From positions 1 through 61,310 of the forward strand of contig NZ_BSVC01000016.1 in NCBI RefSeq assembly GCF_030269905.1: 61,310 bases of DNA, read 5' to 3'. Position numbers and translations under genes: made by a program. This DNA comes from Pelosinus sp. IPA-1. GTDB lineage: Bacteria > Bacillota > Negativicutes > DSM-13327. Shown in pieces: positions 38,049 through 46,474 of the stretch (positions are counted from its first letter, which is position 1; every line of letters starts with the position of its first letter). The notes beneath the pieces are model-generated. The model was not told where the DNA came from. It ran no database searches and saw only the letters and a program-made list of their open reading frames with translations.

Positions 38049-39107
38049 ATGTCAATCATACTATGTGACAATTTACCAAAATCCAATATGGATCTTGTAA
38101 ATATGCAACAGGAAAATGCATTAAAGCGGACCAGTGAAAGCGAGGACATTGCCCATACACTAGAAAGCAAGAACCCCCTTGAAGTAGAAACCGATGATCT
38201 AGTTACCGGAATTTCAAAAGAATCAGAATTAGCCGGCTATAGGCCTGAGGAAATGTTGGTGGCAGAGCTACGTAATGAATGGTATGAAGACTTAGCTGGC
38301 TATGATCCAACTTTTCTTGATAACAGTGTTACAGTGCCTCTGCCGAAGTTGCGATCTGATCTTGAACAAGACATCGCTCTCCTGAAGAACGGTCATACAG
38401 TGCTAAATTATACGCATTTTTCCATCCTCATGAGCAAATCACGCCGTTTAGCGTATTATACGGCGGTTAATATTCATGGAGATCTACTCGTTAAGGTCAA
38501 GCGCACCAAAGACGAGTGGTACTTCGATCCGCGTATCGAACGAGAATATCAATGTGGACCGGAATTATATAAAAAAAGCGATTTTACCCGGGGACATCTT
38601 GTACGCAGGCGTGACCCGGCATGGGGCGAATCGGCAAAAAAGGCCAACAAAGATACTTTTCATTTCACAAACTGCTCTCCGCAACATCAAAACTTGAACC
38701 AAAAAACATGGCTAGACTTAGAGGATTATATACTAAATAATGCTGATACATTCAATCTTAAGGTCACAGTATTTACCGGCCCAGTATTCCGCATAGATGA
38801 TATGTTTTACCGTGGTTTTCAAATTCCAGCCGAGTTTTGGAAAGTAGTTGTAATGGTTAAGACTGATGGCACCCTGTCTGCAACAGCCTATTTACAGACA
38901 CAAAAAAATCTTCTCCGGGACTATGAATTTGCTTATGGAAGTTATAAGACCTACCAAGTGCCAATCTCCAATATTGAAAATTTGACGGGGCTGAATTTTG
39001 GCGATTTACGAAGCTATGATCTGCTTGGTCGTATTAAAGCAACTACGGATCATCTTGAACCCACAATTGTTCACGTTATAGAGAATCCCGAAGATATTAA
39101 GCTCTGA
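38049..39107 (+). CDS. DNA/RNA non-specific endonuclease (NUC1 family)
   Basis: The 352-residue protein has a ββα-metal nuclease domain in the C-terminal two thirds. The catalytic block is TRGHLVRRRDPAWG (the family's DRGH with Thr for Asp, His retained), followed by the metal-ligand Asn region FTNCSPQHQNLNQKTWLDLE and VFTGPVF. The N-terminal 90 residues are acidic and show no signal peptide, unusual for a family that is mostly secreted. The ATG at 38049 follows AGGAGG with a long 12-nt spacer. A leader hairpin sits 4 nt before that site. Confidence 0.8.
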   Translation: MSIILCDNLPKSNMDLVNMQQENALKRTSESEDIAHTLESKNPLEVETDDLVTGISKESELAGYRPEEMLVAELRNEWYEDLAGYDPTFLDNSVTVPLPKLRSDLEQDIALLKNGHTVLNYTHFSILMSKSRRLAYYTAVNIHGDLLVKVKRTKDEWYFDPRIEREYQCGPELYKKSDFTRGHLVRRRDPAWGESAKKANKDTFHFTNCSPQHQNLNQKTWLDLEDYILNNADTFNLKVTVFTGPVFRIDDMFYRGFQIPAEFWKVVVMVKTDGTLSATAYLQTQKNLLRDYEFAYGSYKTYQVPISNIENLTGLNFGDLRSYDLLGRIKATTDHLEPTIVHVIENPEDIKL

Positions 39108-39223
39108 TGTGATTCAATATTTAGTAGTGAATTTGAGTTCTTTAATAAAAGTTAGAAATATTACGGGGTATTAAGTACTGCGTGTGTTCAACCCATGAAG
39201 AAATAAATTATAATCCTATTAGA

Positions 39224-39272
39224 AACATTGGTTGTTGTGGAGTATAATTCCATTAACGACTAATGTTTTTTT
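39224..39272 (+). terminator. Intrinsic terminator of the endonuclease gene
   Basis: ACATT, GTTGTT and TGGA pair with TCCA, AACGAC and AATGT in a rod-like stem, followed by T7. Confidence 0.75.
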
Positions 39273-39706
39273 GTAAAAAAAGCCTTAAATATAAAAACAT
39301 TTAATTAGGCTATAAAAGGGGTCTAAATAGGTGCTTATTAGATCCTATTTAACCTATTATTGTGCATTTAATAACTAAATTATCCTAATTTCCCTTATTT
39401 TAATAGTATCCAAATATTAGATTGGGGAGTTGTTATTAAAAAAAAAGACCTAGAACTAAGAAAGAATAAGGAGTTAAGCTAAATGAAATAAAAAATATTC
39501 TGAAATCTTTTGATTATAAGAAATATGGCATAATAATTGCAAATAATAAAATATGTCATATTTATGGAATATTTAAAAATATTTCATAAAAGATAAAAGT
39601 AGACTCATTGATCTAAAAAAAGGGGGCTATTAATCTAGGAAATATAATAGTTATTTGTTAATCCAAAGTTGATGAATAAATTTCTTTATTTGTAAAATCG
39701 GAAAAA
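39273..39706 (+). other. AT-rich leader before the OPT transporter gene
   Basis: About 430 bp with no ORF. It contains an inverted repeat GGTCTAAATAGG/CCTATTTAACC (39320-39354) and long A-runs. No riboswitch recognised. Confidence 0.4.
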
Positions 39707-39735
39707 TTTACTAAAAAAAATAATTGTGTTATAAT
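39707..39735 (+). promoter_or_regulatory. Putative promoter of the OPT transporter gene
   Basis: TTTACT (39707-39712), 17-bp spacer, TATAAT (39730-39735), 48 bp before the ATG. Confidence 0.55.
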
Positions 39736-39782
39736 CTAATGCGGTGTGACTAAATATATCAAATAAGAAGGTGGTAAATTTT

Positions 39783-41705
39783 ATGGATCATAAATTATCG
39801 AAAGAGGCATATGGTGGCGTAGCTGGTAAAGACTACGTTCCTTACGTTTCAAGTGGTTCTAACTCTGGTGGAAATGTTGCTGTATTAATAATTGGTATTA
39901 TTTTAGCTGTTTTATTCGCAGCATCTACTGCCTATTCAGGCATGAAATCAGGTCTTACAGTTGCAGCCGGTATACCTGGATCTATAATAGGTTCAGGATT
40001 TATAGCTGCATTTGCTAAGCAAAAAGGTATTCTTGGAAAAAACTTACTTCAAGGTATGTCAAGCGGTGGAGAATCTGTTGCCAGTGGTGTTATATTCGTT
40101 TTACCAGCAATCCTTTTAATAGGTTCTCAAGTTAGTTTCTTAGAAGGTTTTGTTGTTGGTGTAGGTGGCGTTTTATTTGGTGTAGGAGCTGCTTCACTGG
40201 TTTATAATTATTTAATTGTTGAAGAACATGGTAAATTAATGTACCCAGAGTCAATGGCCATATCTGAAACACTTGTTGCTTCAGAAGGTGCTGGAGAATC
40301 TATGAAGTACATGGGAATCGGTTTCGGAATTGGCGGTCTCCTAACAGTTGTAACGGAGTCATTTTTGAATGTCGCAAACAACGTGATCAGCTTTGTAAAT
40401 GAGAGCTTCTACAAATGGAAATTTCAAGTTGAAGTAAGCCCAATGCTATTAGGTATTGGATTTATAGTTGGTTTGGAAGTCTCTTTAACTATGTTTGCGG
40501 GCTCAATATTATCAAATTTTTGTATTATGCCTTTAATCGGTTATTTTGCTGAACTTGGTAGAGAAGGTGCAACTGTATGGAATAACCCTAGTGTTGGGAT
40601 AAGCTCTATGCAGGTTAAGCACATTGCTGGCAGTTATGTAAAATATATCGGTGCAGGCATTATGCTTTCTGGTGGTTTGATAGGTGCTATAAAACTTATA
40701 CCTACTATCGTATCATCGATAAAGGAAACTCTAAATGCTAAAGCTGGAAATGGTGCTGATAGTTCATCTGTTGGAAACATGATATTGTTTGGTGGTATAA
40801 TTCTAGCTTTCATAGGAGGCTTTGTAGTATCCGGTGGTAATATCTCGATGGCAATAACAGCTGCTATTTTATCATTATTTTTATCATTATTATTTGTTAT
40901 CGTTGCAGGCCGTTTAACAGGTACTATAGGAACTTCAAATCTTCCTGTATCTGGTATGACTATCGCTTCTATCGTTCTTGTAACTTTATTATTCGTTATA
41001 ATGAGATGGGTAAATCTTGAAAGCAACAAATCGTTACTGCTATTTGGTACATTTATAGTTACTGCTATATCAATGGCTGGTGGTTACTCACAATCACAAA
41101 AAGTTACATATATAATCGGTGGTAACAAAAACGAAATGCAGAAATACTTTACGATTGCTAGTATTTTTGGTGTTGCAGTAGTAGTTGGTACTATATTATT
41201 ACTTTCCAACCAGCTTTCAATGACTGGTGATAATGTTCCATTTGCACTGCCTCAGGCTAATTTAATGTCAACATTAACTGATGGTATTATGTCAGGTAAA
41301 TTACCTTGGGTTATGGTTATTGTGGGTGCTGTTATGGGAGTCGTTTTATTCTTATTAAACCTTCCTATTATGACAGTGGCAATTGGATTCTATCTGCCAA
41401 TCTCTACAACTTCTATTATCTTATTAGGTGCATTAGTTAAAGTGTTAGTAGAAAAAACTTGTAAATCTGAAAAAGAAAAAGAAACGAAAGTTTCAAATGG
41501 TATTAGTTTATCTTCTGGACTTGTTGCCGGTGGTTCTATTATAGGACTGATCGGTATCATCCTTCAAGTAACAGGTGTTATAAAGGAAGCCAGTCCAAGT
41601 GGATTTGCTGCTTCGAATGGAATGGCATTTATAATGTTAATAGCTCTGGTAGTGTTAACTATAATACCCATCATTACGGGTAAGGTAAAAAATGCACAGA
41701 AATAA
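39783..41705 (+). CDS. OPT-family oligopeptide transporter
   Basis: The 640-residue polytopic membrane protein (about 15 helices) belongs to the OPT/YSL family, proton-coupled carriers for oligopeptides or metal chelates. Typical blocks are TAYSGMKSGLTVAAGIPGS near the N-terminus, GGESVASGVIF, MYPESMAISETLVASEGAG, and the C-terminal LNLPIMTVAIGFYLPISTTS. The ATG at 39783 follows AAGAAGGTGG. The stop region overlaps the PqqD-like gene by 14 bp. Substrate unknown; the PqqD partner hints at a peptide-derived compound. Confidence 0.87.
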   Translation: MDHKLSKEAYGGVAGKDYVPYVSSGSNSGGNVAVLIIGIILAVLFAASTAYSGMKSGLTVAAGIPGSIIGSGFIAAFAKQKGILGKNLLQGMSSGGESVASGVIFVLPAILLIGSQVSFLEGFVVGVGGVLFGVGAASLVYNYLIVEEHGKLMYPESMAISETLVASEGAGESMKYMGIGFGIGGLLTVVTESFLNVANNVISFVNESFYKWKFQVEVSPMLLGIGFIVGLEVSLTMFAGSILSNFCIMPLIGYFAELGREGATVWNNPSVGISSMQVKHIAGSYVKYIGAGIMLSGGLIGAIKLIPTIVSSIKETLNAKAGNGADSSSVGNMILFGGIILAFIGGFVVSGGNISMAITAAILSLFLSLLFVIVAGRLTGTIGTSNLPVSGMTIASIVLVTLLFVIMRWVNLESNKSLLLFGTFIVTAISMAGGYSQSQKVTYIIGGNKNEMQKYFTIASIFGVAVVVGTILLLSNQLSMTGDNVPFALPQANLMSTLTDGIMSGKLPWVMVIVGAVMGVVLFLLNLPIMTVAIGFYLPISTTSIILLGALVKVLVEKTCKSEKEKETKVSNGISLSSGLVAGGSIIGLIGIILQVTGVIKEASPSGFAASNGMAFIMLIALVVLTIIPIITGKVKNAQK

Positions 41706-42042
41706 CCAAGATATTTTAAGTATAATATTTAAAATTTCTGATGGCTTAGAATACGAAGTAAGTATAGACAATATTGTTATTATGCTTGAAAAACAAGATC
41801 ATAAGATCCAAAAGTTCTTTAGAAAACTTAAATTTAGAATTCCAGAATATAAAAAAACTTATCTGGATGAATATGGAAGCTATGTATTTCTACTGATAGA
41901 TGGCATGAAAACAGTAAAAGAGATTGGAGAAAATCTAGAAGCCAAGTATGGTGATAAAGCTCACCCGCTTTATGAAAGATTATTATTATTCTTAAACCAT
42001 ATCCATGTTAATTGTCACTATATAGAAAAAACGAATTTCTAG
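41692..42042 (+). CDS. PqqD-like peptide-binding protein (116 aa)
   Basis: The predicted soluble protein has a C-terminal PqqD/RRE-like winged fold: LDEYGSYVFLLIDGMKTVKEIGENL is the usual 'xxVWxxIDGxxTVxEI' pattern, followed by a helical stretch ending FLNHIHVNCHYI. RRE domains carry precursor peptides to modifying enzymes (family knowledge). An N-terminal extension of about 45 residues is unlike free PqqD. The gene begins within the last codons of the OPT gene, in another frame, so the two are translationally coupled. No radical SAM enzyme lies next to it; the closest is at 35962. Confidence 0.7.
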   Translation: MHRNNQDILSIIFKISDGLEYEVSIDNIVIMLEKQDHKIQKFFRKLKFRIPEYKKTYLDEYGSYVFLLIDGMKTVKEIGENLEAKYGDKAHPLYERLLLFLNHIHVNCHYIEKTNF

Positions 42043-42047
42043 TCAAT

Positions 42048-42082
42048 AAAGATGGCACTACGCTGTAGTTGCCATCTTTATT
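42048..42082 (+). terminator. Intrinsic terminator of the OPT-PqqD operon
   Basis: AAAGATGGCACTAC-GCT-GTAGTTGCCATCTTT then ATTATAT (nearly perfect stem). Confidence 0.85.
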
Positions 42083-42103
42083 ATATATACGTATACGTTG
42101 TAA

Positions 42104-42136
42104 CAAAAAAGTCTGCAACGTTAAAACGTTACAGAC
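42104..42136 (-). terminator. Intrinsic terminator of the pyridoxamine kinase gene
   Basis: On the minus strand GTCTGTAACGTT pairs with AACGTTGCAGAC, followed by TTTTTTG. Confidence 0.85.
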
Positions 42137-42214
42137 GTTACTATCAGTTATGAACATACTAAGAGACACGAAGGCGAGTTTTGCATAATCCCATCGCTTT
42201 TGAAAAGTTTATTT

Positions 42215-43063
42215 TTAAGCTAAATTCTTATTGTAAAGACCGCCGCGTAATTTGTAGACAATAGGTTCAAATGCGACTCCGCGTTCAAAAGCATCTTCTA
42301 TGTCATTGCTGACAATCATTGCATCCCGTACGAAATGTGCTGCACTTTCTACGCTTTCTTTTAGAGTGTAACCATTGACGACACCTGCTGTAAGTACGCT
42401 GGTGAAAAGATCTCCTGTACCATGCATGTGGTATGGGAGTAGATTAACTGCTACTTCAAAGTAGGAATGATCTTCGCTCATTGCGCAGTTATACAAGGAG
42501 TTTCCTCGAACGACACCTGTTAATACCACATTTTTAGCACCCATTTCAATAATTTCAGCGCAGAGTTTGCGAGAAGTGTCACAATCAACTTCTCCGTCTA
42601 CATAATCCCTTCCTGTAAGGATATAAGCTTCTGTAAGGTTCGGAGTGACGATATCAGCAATTGAAGCAAGATCCCGCATCGTATTGCACATTTCTGGTGT
42701 ATAAGTTTTAATAATTACGCCATTATCGCCCATTACAGGGTCGACTATTTTTAATGAGCAGTTGAAATCCAACATGAAGTTTTTAACGATTTGGATTTGC
42801 TCTGCCGAACCCAAGAATCCACTATAAGCACAATCAGTCTTAAAACCAATTTCTTTCCAATGATTGATAATTTCATCCATTTGCGGAGTAAAGTCAAAGA
42901 ATTTGAACCCAGGCAAAAGAGTATTTGTAGATAATATTGCAGTGGGAAGAGGGCAAACCTCGATTCCAGCCGCTGATATTACTGGAATGGCAACTGTCAG
43001 TGAGCATTTACCATACCCGGACATATCGTGGATTGCCACAACCCTTGCAAGTTTTTGTTTCAT
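42215..43063 (-). CDS. pdxY: Pyridoxamine/pyridoxal kinase (PdxY/PdxK family)
   Basis: The 282-residue ribokinase-fold enzyme phosphorylates B6 vitamers to give PLP or its relatives. It shows AIHDMSGYGKCSLTVAIPV at the N-terminus, PTAILSTNT, DPVMGDNG and the anion-hole HGTGDLFTSVLTAG with the catalytic Asp. The ATG at 43063 is preferred to one at 43081, because the latter contains the GGAGG that serves 43063. Divergent from an ECF S-component that may import its substrate; the shared intergenic region carries repeated GTACAG motifs. Confidence 0.9.
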   Translation of the reverse strand: MKQKLARVVAIHDMSGYGKCSLTVAIPVISAAGIEVCPLPTAILSTNTLLPGFKFFDFTPQMDEIINHWKEIGFKTDCAYSGFLGSAEQIQIVKNFMLDFNCSLKIVDPVMGDNGVIIKTYTPEMCNTMRDLASIADIVTPNLTEAYILTGRDYVDGEVDCDTSRKLCAEIIEMGAKNVVLTGVVRGNSLYNCAMSEDHSYFEVAVNLLPYHMHGTGDLFTSVLTAGVVNGYTLKESVESAAHFVRDAMIVSNDIEDAFERGVAFEPIVYKLRGGLYNKNLA

Positions 43064-43154
43064 ATTAAAATCATCCTCCATTATTTATTTTATTACGTTA
43101 AGATAGTGAGAAGAGATCATTATGTAATTTAGGGGTTCCAAAAATCATAATTAT

Positions 43155-43183
43155 ATTATACAATAAATTTGGTGCTTTTGAAA
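43155..43183 (-). promoter_or_regulatory. Putative promoter of the pyridoxamine kinase gene
   Basis: Minus-strand TATAAT (43160-43155), 17-bp spacer and TTTCAA (43183-43178). The -35 overlaps that of the opposite promoter exactly, giving a back-to-back arrangement. Confidence 0.4.
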
Positions 43184-43214
43184 TGTACAGAAAGTGCAAT
43201 TTTAATAGGTACAG
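43178..43214 (+). promoter_or_regulatory. Putative promoter and GTACAG operators of the ECF S-component gene
   Basis: TTGAAA (43178-43183), 17-bp spacer and TTTAAT (43201-43206). GTACAG occurs at 43185-43190 in the spacer and at 43209-43214 just after the -10, 24 bp apart. A reversed copy CTGTAC lies at 43295-43300. Direct repeats around the -10 box suggest a repressor site, for instance for a MocR/PdxR-type regulator (inference). Confidence 0.45.
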
Positions 43215-43230
43215 TTCAAAGGAGTTATCT

Positions 43231-43330
43231 TGTCATATTGATTTTTATAAGTAGTAGGACAATATGAGGACAGGAGAGTTGCCCCACTAAATTCCTGTAC
43301 CGTTAGAGATGATAAGCAGAACTTTATCAT
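43231..43330 (+). promoter_or_regulatory. Structured leader of the ECF S-component gene
   Basis: Three potential hairpins: TGTCATATTG/CAATATGA (43231-43267), ACAGGA/TCCTGT (43270-43298) and ATGATAA/TTATCAT (43309-43330), the last 15 nt before the ribosome-binding site. No known riboswitch consensus (TPP, THF, preQ1, FMN, cobalamin) was recognised by eye. Confidence 0.35.
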
Positions 43331-43360
43331 GCAAAAAAAATAGAAGGTAGGAGAATTAGT

Positions 43361-43894
43361 ATGAAACAACAATCTCTCAATCAAACAAAACAACTGGTCT
43401 ATGCAGCATTGGGCATTGCCCTCGTTTTTGTTTGCACGGTATTTGTAAATCTTCGTCTTCCCATTGCCGCTAATGGCGGTTTAGTTCATTTGGGGAATGT
43501 GCCCCTCTTTATTATCGCCATTGTTTACGGACGCCGGTTTGGCGCTTTGGCGGGAGGAATCGGCATGGCTCTTTTTGATGTGGTGGGCGGCTGGTTTTTA
43601 TGGGCTCCCTTTACGCTGGTCATTGTTGGTCTCATGGGGTATACGATCGGCGCTATCTGCGAAAAGCACCGGACTCTGTCAGCTTATGTCCTGGCCTTGA
43701 CGGCGGCTTGTCTCATTAAAGTGGTTGGTTATTATGGTGCCGAAGGAATTATTTACGGCAATTGGCTAGCACCGATGGCATCGATTCCCGGCAATCTTGT
43801 CCAGATCGGCGTAGCGGCAGTTATCGTGTTGCCTGTTCTGGCCAAGTTGAGAAAGAATGTGCCTGTTTCTTCATGGGCAAGAGGTCACAAATAA
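43361..43894 (+). CDS. ECF transporter S component (vitamin-specific binding subunit)
   Basis: The 177-residue membrane protein has about five to six helices. The sequence style (RLPIAANGGLVHLGNVPLF, ALAGGIGMALFDVVGG, APFTLVIVGLMGYTIG) is that of ECF S-components, which bind a vitamin and dock on a shared EcfAA'T module encoded elsewhere. GGTAGGAG precedes the ATG. Divergent location next to pyridoxamine kinase makes a B6 vitamer the best substrate guess (inference). No EcfA or EcfT gene is present in the window. Confidence 0.75.
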   Translation: MKQQSLNQTKQLVYAALGIALVFVCTVFVNLRLPIAANGGLVHLGNVPLFIIAIVYGRRFGALAGGIGMALFDVVGGWFLWAPFTLVIVGLMGYTIGAICEKHRTLSAYVLALTAACLIKVVGYYGAEGIIYGNWLAPMASIPGNLVQIGVAAVIVLPVLAKLRKNVPVSSWARGHK

Positions 43895-44023
43895 AAAAGG
43901 ATTCTAGTGCAAAAAAACACAAAGCCAAAGATGCTCTAACTTTCAGTAGAATATTAGGATGAAGGTACACACTCAGTGCAAGAAGAAAGATCCATTCTGG
44001 AAGCTTGGGTTAATCGGGTGAGT

Positions 44024-44078
44024 AAAATAAACGGTACTGCAAATACTTATAAGTAATTGCAGTACCGTTTATTTGTTT
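44024..44078 (+). terminator. Intrinsic terminator or attenuator upstream of the permease gene
   Basis: AAATAAACGGTACTGCAA pairs with TTGCAGTACCGTTTATTT across ATACTTATAAGTA, then GTTTT. It ends only a few bases before the GGGAGG of the next gene, so readthrough would control that operon. Confidence 0.8.
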
Positions 44079-44095
44079 TGGGAGGATTAGGATTT

Positions 44096-46462
44096 ATGCC
44101 GAAAGTTTTGATATTATTACAAAAACAGATAGCTCGTACCTTTTTTTGTAACTCTTTTAACCGTGATGTGGTAATACTCCTGATAGCCAGCATTGCTATT
44201 GGGGGGGCGATGGCCGGAGCATTGGCCATGACGGCGAATACCTACTTTTCGGAAACCATAACTTCACTAGTGGGTGAATATGGGGAATTTGATTTCCTGA
44301 TTAATGTACGAGAGGAAGCAAAAGAAGACGGACGAGCGCAGATTGAAAATGTTATAAATCAAGTGTTTCCCGGTGCGAGTCTAAAAGAAGGCCCAACCTT
44401 AACGGGGCTGACAAGTTTTTTAGTTGGTGTACCTGCCGAATACAAAACAAAGCAGATATATGAGACGGTTGATCAAATATTTGGCAGTGTTCCAGGGCGG
44501 TCAGGAATCAGCATTATGACCGAACCAAGGATAACATTAAAAGCGGTACCCGATGGAGCTAAAGATTTAGTCATTGATCAGGTGATGCAAGTCAATGGAG
44601 TGTTGTTTGCTTTCCGAGACGGGGGATCGGTTACGGTCTTGGTACAATCATTGGCACAAGCTTCAACGGTAAATGCTGACATAGAACGCCTTTTAGGTCA
44701 ATATCAATTAATCGATATAGCTTTTCCTGTTGGCAGTGAACCCGAAAATCCGATTCGCTTAGGTGAACAGCTTGCTGATGCGCTTCGGGCCGATAGGGCG
44801 GTTGGTTTTGCCGAAAGCGTATCTGCTGATACTAAGCGCAATGACATGACTTATTTTGTTAGCACTATGATAGAACTCAGAAAGTTCTTAACCGCCTACG
44901 CAACAAAAACTATCATTCGTTTGGCTGCAGGTGTGACCTTGCGTCCAGGTGATGTAATTGCATTTCAAGGAGCATCACCCAATATTGTTGCCCCAGGAAC
45001 TGCTGTTGATCCAACTAATGTTTTGGCACAAGTAACAGCTATAAAGGGCAACGGTATAGCCGAAGGCATGGTCATTCAAGGCGATGCCAAGCAGTTACAT
45101 GAAGGCCAGGGTTTTTTAGTTAGCGGCTCTACGATTACTTCACCTATTGGAACCGCAACTTTTAATAATCCCCGGAGTGAACTTGGCAATGCGTTAGGAG
45201 AGACATCCAAGCTAGTCACTCAAATACCTGGATTTGCTCAAGATGCACAGAGCATGATCGGAATCGCCAATAAATCTCTTGATAACTATAACATCAGTTT
45301 GGGAGCCGTTGAACAGACATTAACCAGTTTAGGTAATGCCGGAGCTACTCTCCAAGCAGCTACTAGCGGGTTAGCAGGTTTAGACACGAGTGCGATACAA
45401 TTGCAGCTAGGCAATTCGGCCCAGGCAATGGGGAACCTTGTGAATACGCTGCAAGTGATTCGTCTGATAAATTCGGATGTTGCGTCATCTATTAATGAAA
45501 TGACTGCGATGCAGCAAAATCTCACGAATCTTCAAACGCGGCTGCGTACGCTGGACAGTGTCGCAGCTGACGCTCGACGGGCTCAGGCTGCCATCAACAA
45601 TATCAAGGACAACGGTAGCAGTACAATTGCCAGTTTACGAAATTTTGATACAGAGGGGGCACGTCAGACCCTCAATACAACCGGGGGACGTCTTGGGCAA
45701 TTGCAACAATTTAACACACCACTAGTGGCGGCACAGTTGCAGTACCTTGAGGCTGCCGTGCCAAATTTAAGCGATGAAGAGATTAGCCGGTCTGTCAAGC
45801 TTATGGATCAGTTCATTGCCGGTCAGGTTATACCCAGCCAGCATCTGCAAATTCTGACAAAAAGCAATGTTGCCACGGAGCTGGCAACGCCTACGGTCTA
45901 TAAAGTAGTCGGGCATACAAACGTATCGCTGTATAAATCATCATTAGGAGTCATAGAACCAGATCCCCGTGCCGAAGTAATGATGATTTTGACCCAGGTA
46001 AAAGCTGTCTTAGCTGGACTAGTCTCGCTGGTTGCAACCATTGCGTTCTTAACCTTAGATCACACTGCTGTCATGACCGTAATTAGGAGAGAGCGTACTG
46101 TTATTCGAAAGCCGCCAGCCAAAGGCTGGAGAAGGCTATGGGGAGGGATTGAAAATGTCTTTACAGCTCCCGAATGCCTATACGGTATGGGGATTGGCGC
46201 ATTGCTTCTCACTATTATGTTTGCTTTATCAGGTGGCGGTATTCCATATATGCCATGGATAGGAGTACCTATTTTGGGAGCTGCCTTGGGTTTATTCATA
46301 GCAAATAATGCAGAAAAAATCAACCCTGTTGCGAGTGATGAAATTAGTGCTGGCGAAGCGCTGGGATTATCATTTGACGAGATTATGCGTGAGATTGTAA
46401 TTCCTAATGCCCGTCCAGGCTTACTACAAAAGCTAAATCGACGAAAAATGAAATTTAAATAA
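44096..46462 (+). CDS. Large membrane protein with extracytoplasmic domain, probable ABC permease
   Basis: The 788-residue protein has one N-terminal membrane helix (about 23-47, VVILLIASIAIGGAMAGALAMTA), an extracytoplasmic region of roughly 580 residues with mixed α/β and coiled-coil stretches rich in Gln, Asn and Ala, and three C-terminal helices (VLAGLVSLVATIAFLTL, GMGIGALLLTIMFALSGG, GVPILGAALGLFI) with a cytoplasmic tail. The layout recalls FtsX/MacB-type permeases but the ectodomain is much larger. The ATPase gene follows after 12 bp, so the two probably form one ABC complex, perhaps for envelope lipid or peptide traffic. Not recognised as a named family. Confidence 0.65.
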   Translation: MPKVLILLQKQIARTFFCNSFNRDVVILLIASIAIGGAMAGALAMTANTYFSETITSLVGEYGEFDFLINVREEAKEDGRAQIENVINQVFPGASLKEGPTLTGLTSFLVGVPAEYKTKQIYETVDQIFGSVPGRSGISIMTEPRITLKAVPDGAKDLVIDQVMQVNGVLFAFRDGGSVTVLVQSLAQASTVNADIERLLGQYQLIDIAFPVGSEPENPIRLGEQLADALRADRAVGFAESVSADTKRNDMTYFVSTMIELRKFLTAYATKTIIRLAAGVTLRPGDVIAFQGASPNIVAPGTAVDPTNVLAQVTAIKGNGIAEGMVIQGDAKQLHEGQGFLVSGSTITSPIGTATFNNPRSELGNALGETSKLVTQIPGFAQDAQSMIGIANKSLDNYNISLGAVEQTLTSLGNAGATLQAATSGLAGLDTSAIQLQLGNSAQAMGNLVNTLQVIRLINSDVASSINEMTAMQQNLTNLQTRLRTLDSVAADARRAQAAINNIKDNGSSTIASLRNFDTEGARQTLNTTGGRLGQLQQFNTPLVAAQLQYLEAAVPNLSDEEISRSVKLMDQFIAGQVIPSQHLQILTKSNVATELATPTVYKVVGHTNVSLYKSSLGVIEPDPRAEVMMILTQVKAVLAGLVSLVATIAFLTLDHTAVMTVIRRERTVIRKPPAKGWRRLWGGIENVFTAPECLYGMGIGALLLTIMFALSGGGIPYMPWIGVPILGAALGLFIANNAEKINPVASDEISAGEALGLSFDEIMREIVIPNARPGLLQKLNRRKMKFK

Positions 46463-46474
46463 GCGGGTGCTATC

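Noticed and set aside
43208-43301. GGTACAG/CTGTACC as outer stem of a riboswitch
   Set aside because: The predicted transcription start (about 43213) lies within the left arm, so it would not be fully transcribed; treated as a DNA-level motif unless the start maps further upstream.
43980-44060. 26-codon frame (starting at a GTG near 43977) after the ECF S-component gene
   Set aside because: No convincing ribosome-binding site, and its end lies in the terminator hairpin.
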